Source: JBKECA01 sp047973435
GTDB taxonomy: Bacteria > Planctomycetota > Planctomycetia > Planctomycetales > Planctomycetaceae
Assembly (NCBI GenBank): GCA_047973435.1
Contig: JBKECA010000358.1
Coordinates: forward strand, 1 to 8,509
DNA: 8,509 bases
Reading direction: 5' to 3'
The position numbers were made by a program, and so were the translations under genes. This document shows positions 6,486 through 8,509 of the stretch, in pieces (within the stretch, counting starts at the first letter, position 1; the number at the start of each line of letters is the position of its first letter). Under the pieces are notes generated by a model. The model was given only the letters and a program-made list of their open reading frames with translations. It was not told the DNA's origin and did no database searches.

Positions 6486-7733
6486 ATGACGCTTCGCTCA
6501 TTGGTCTGGAAGGAACTGGCTCAGCGGCCCGCACCGACGATTACCGCGCTATTAGCCGTGGCGCTTGGTGTGGCGGCATTGGTCGCTGTACAAAGTCTCG
6601 CCAGTTCGTCGGAAGCGAAGGTTGCCTCCCAGCTCACCCAGCTGGGGGCGAATGTCCTGGTACTGCCAGAAGGCGTCGGTCTGCAGGATTACTACGCGGC
6701 CGACATGCACGGCCAGACGCTGCCGGAGGAGTACGCCACCCGGATTATCCTTGCTCAGAAAGTGGGTGTGGAGGAACTGGCTCCAAAGTTGTGCGTCACG
6801 ACGCAGTTCAACGGCCACGACCAGGTGGTGACGGGGATTCTCCCGCGGACGGAGTTTCACAAAAAGTCGGCCTGGGGAAGTGTCGATTTGATGCTGGGCG
6901 GGCTGGAGGACCAGTCGCTGGGTAAGGAACATGTCGGCTGCCAGGGGCGGGCGTGCCAACTGCCGCCGGAAGATGCAGCTGATCTGCGGTCGTACGCACA
7001 GACTCACGTCGTCCATGATCTGCCCGCCAACGCATTGCTCGTGGGGGCCGACGTGGCCCGTAGAGTCAAGCTGTCCGCTGGTGCGGATGTGTCGCTGTAC
7101 GGCGAGACCTTCCAGGTGGCTGCCGTCCTTCCGGAGACCGGGACGCTGGATGACGGACGTCTGTTTGGCCATCTGCATACGGTGCAGCGTCTGGCCGAAA
7201 CGGGTCCGGTCGTCAACGTGATCGAAGTGATGGGCTGCTGCGAAGACGCAGCTAGCGGGCTGGTGAGCGAGTTGGAAGACCTGCTGCCCGGTGCCCGGAT
7301 CGTGACGATCTCGCAGATCGTTTCGACACAAGTGTCGGTCAACCGCCTGATGAGCCGGCTGTCGTACGTCCTGTTCAGCATCCTGATGCTCGTCGGTGGG
7401 GCGAGCATCGCCGGGGTGATGTTCGCCAACGTCTCCGAACGCCGTCGCGAACTCGGCACGCTGATGGCCCTCGGTGCCACGCCCGGCCTGCTCAGTCGGC
7501 TGATACTGTGGAAGGCGACGTTGATTGGCCTGTTTGGCGGTGTCGCTGGTCTCCTCCTCGGTGTGGCGATTGCCGCTGCGACCGGCCCGTGGGTGCTGGA
7601 CGTCGTCGCCCGGCCGTCGCTGTCCGCCGTGCTGACCGGCAGCCTCGCCGCCATCGGCGTGGCCCTGCTCGCCAGCTACCTCCCCGCCCGTCGCGCCGCA
7701 CGGCTGGACCCATGTGCCTGCTTTCAGGATTGA
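6486..7733 (+). CDS. FtsX/MacB-type ABC transporter permease
   Basis: The 415-residue protein has the four-helix FtsX/MacB/LolC layout: TM1 at about 17-37, a large extracytoplasmic domain (38-290), then TMs at about 293-315, 345-367 and 380-398. The cytoplasmic motif ERRRELGTLMALGATPG (318-334) and the ending YLPARRAARLDP (398-409) are diagnostic for this permease class, which couples ATP hydrolysis to envelope work such as lipoprotein release, efflux or hydrolase control, rather than simple import. The extracytoplasmic domain has several cysteines, in GCQGRAC (Cys152, Cys157) and MGCCED (Cys251, Cys252), plus Cys103; this is unusual. The ATG at 6486 is chosen because it gives the normal short N-terminus (MTLRSLVWKEL) before TM1; the frame is open further upstream but overlaps the preceding gene. 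No ATPase gene is present beside it. Confidence 0.92.
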   Translation: MTLRSLVWKELAQRPAPTITALLAVALGVAALVAVQSLASSSEAKVASQLTQLGANVLVLPEGVGLQDYYAADMHGQTLPEEYATRIILAQKVGVEELAPKLCVTTQFNGHDQVVTGILPRTEFHKKSAWGSVDLMLGGLEDQSLGKEHVGCQGRACQLPPEDAADLRSYAQTHVVHDLPANALLVGADVARRVKLSAGADVSLYGETFQVAAVLPETGTLDDGRLFGHLHTVQRLAETGPVVNVIEVMGCCEDAASGLVSELEDLLPGARIVTISQIVSTQVSVNRLMSRLSYVLFSILMLVGGASIAGVMFANVSERRRELGTLMALGATPGLLSRLILWKATLIGLFGGVAGLLLGVAIAAATGPWVLDVVARPSLSAVLTGSLAAIGVALLASYLPARRAARLDPCACFQD

Positions 7734-8390
7734 TGAGAAGCTGCTACTTTTACTGTTTACAGGCATCGAGATCTGGACTCACTTCGGGTTCCTATGAGTC
7801 GGGGTTACCCGACTGGTTGAAATGGCAAAGTCTCGCATCCCATCCAGCAATCAGCACTCACTTCGAGATCCATGAGTGGCGTCATGCATCGGCAAATCTC
7901 AGTAGCGACTTTCCGGCCGAGTGGAATGATATCCTCGAATTGCTGTCGCAATTCAAGCTTTGTCGTTCGTGGATAACGGTTGGTGGAGGTAGAAAGTCTG
8001 GGGTAGCTCAGGCGATCGACGGATTTCTGTACGAGCGAGGATGGATCGAGAAGCAATTCGCGACGTCCGTCCAAGTGGATGATCTCCACATTGAGTCCCC
8101 CACTCATAAAGTGGATTGCTATAAAAACTCAGTTGCTCTTGAAGTCGAATGGAACAACAAGGATCCGATTTTTTGACAGAGATCTCAACAATTTTAGATT
8201 ACAGTTTGACCTACGAGCCATCAGCGTTGGAGTGATCATCACGCGATGCGATGCACTTCAAGAGGTGTTTGATGGGCTGGGTCGGGGGGCATCGTATGGT
8301 GCCTCGACAACGCACATGTCAAAGCTCTTGCCGAGGATCGAAGGAGGCGGCGGTGCGGGCTGTCCGATCATTGTCTTCGGAATTAGTAAG
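7733..8390 (+). pseudogene. BglII-family type II restriction endonuclease, frameshifted and 3'-truncated
   Basis: The first part (7733-8176, 147 codons) and the second part (frame +1, readable from about 8172) together read as a BglII-like endonuclease. The core DCYKNSVALEVEWNNKD has Asp128, Glu137 and Glu139 in the spacing D-x8-E-x-E, the same as Asp84, Glu93 and Gln95 of BglII. After the T-tract at 8169-8174 the frame moves; removing one base at 8168-8174 would restore KDPFFDRDLNNF. The continuing part has ISVGVIITR, GASYGASTTHMSKLLPR and GCPIIVFGIS. Similarity then stops near 8387 where an IS end appears to start. The recognised homology begins near FEIHEWRHA (from 7860); the ATG at 7733 overlaps the permease stop (TGATG) and the 40 residues after it look unrelated, so the original start may be lost. 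AT content is high (22 of 60 G/C at 8101-8160 against 46 of 60 at 7561-7620), indicating transfer. A sequencing error in the T-tract would be an alternative to true decay. Confidence 0.75.
7797..7814 (+). terminator. Hairpin downstream of the permease gene
   Basis: AGTCGGG (7797-7803) and CCCGACT (7808-7814) form a perfect 7-base stem with a GTTA loop, 64 bases after the permease stop codon. There is no following T-tract, so it may only protect the mRNA 3' end or be a weak terminator. It lies inside the open frame in front of the endonuclease homology, which supports the view that this stretch is not really coding. Confidence 0.4.
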
Positions 8391-8509
8391 AGGCTATCCG
8401 GAAACATTTCCCGTTGTTTCAGGGTCATGCGGCGTTGCGATAGTTGAACTTTGTGGTTGAGGTCGGATGCAGGCGGCGCAGCATGAGGTGGATGTGGCTG
8501 AGCTGGATC
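8390..8509 (-). mobile_element. End of an insertion sequence, partial (runs off the window)
   Basis: The endonuclease homology ends at about 8387 and is followed by GAGGCTATCCGGAAACA, a sequence that resembles the terminal inverted repeats of IS5-like elements. About 35 bases further, a transposase-like reading frame ends on the minus strand. TAA at 8387-8389 could be a short TNA-type target duplication. The exact boundary and family are inferred; only one end is visible, so the inverted repeat partner cannot be checked. Confidence 0.5.
8425..8509 (-). CDS. Transposase C-terminal fragment (IS5-like?), partial
   Basis: Read on the minus strand from the window end, 27 codons precede a TGA at 8427-8425 and give an ending with IQLSHIHLMLRRL and then KFNYRNAA. 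Arg-rich hydrophobic endings such as HIxLMLRRL are seen in DDE transposases of the IS5 superfamily. The fragment is too short for a firm family call; the nearby IS-end-like sequence and the interrupted host gene support it. The catalytic DDE residues would lie outside this window. Confidence 0.5.
   Translation of the reverse strand, partial: IQLSHIHLMLRRLHPTSTTKFNYRNAA

Noticed and set aside
6552..7766. 404-codon minus-strand open frame opposite the permease.
   Set aside because: Gln/His/Arg-rich shadow of the permease gene with no family motif; the plus-strand permease has diagnostic motifs.
7776..7814. GACT/AGTC words in front of the endonuclease as possible binding boxes of a restriction-modification controller protein.
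   Set aside because: The spacing does not match known C-box arrangements, and no controller gene is present.
1..8509. CRISPR array, rRNA or attachment site.
   Set aside because: No regularly spaced repeats, no rRNA-like sequence and no tRNA-linked direct repeats were found on reading through.

Overview
The window looks like chromosome of a GC-rich bacterium, most likely a planctomycete. This rests on four things seen here: compact GC-rich genes mostly without clear Shine-Dalgarno sites, a gmk-rpoZ-coaC cluster in which CoaC stands alone instead of being fused to CoaB, large secreted proteins with unusual domain fusions, and a two-TM protein with a Pro/Ala-rich tail. The assignment is inferred from gene style, not from a marker sequence.

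Layout. A 926-residue exported protein (137-2917, +) joins an Ntn-type C45 acyltransferase/amidase-like domain to an alpha/beta-hydrolase domain. It runs convergently into a compact minus-strand core-metabolism operon at 4670-3065: guanylate kinase (gmk), an RNA polymerase omega-like subunit (rpoZ, overlapping gmk by 8 bases) and phosphopantothenoylcysteine decarboxylase (coaC). The only real gap inside this operon, between rpoZ and coaC, is filled by a long imperfect palindrome (3647-3787). Divergently from gmk lies a two-TM hypothetical protein (4853-5437). It is followed by a secreted protein that resembles two thioredoxin-fold units and ends in a cysteine cluster (5648-6397, with a strong Shine-Dalgarno site), and then by an FtsX/MacB-type ABC transporter permease with several extracytoplasmic cysteines (6486-7733). 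These last two could form one envelope-related transcription unit. No ATPase partner is present in the window.

Right edge. Just after the permease stop codon the composition turns AT-rich. A BglII-family restriction endonuclease relic follows. It keeps the D-x8-E-x-E catalytic spacing of BglII, but it is split by a one-base frameshift in a T-tract and its 3' end appears to be cut by an insertion sequence, whose transposase C-terminus enters from the window end on the minus strand. No methyltransferase is visible. This edge therefore reads as a decayed, horizontally acquired defence gene at an integration site.

Most novel signals: the dual-hydrolase fusion, the cysteine-rich Trx-like/FtsX pair without its ATPase, the palindrome inside the gmk-rpoZ-coaC operon, and the doubly broken BglII-like gene.
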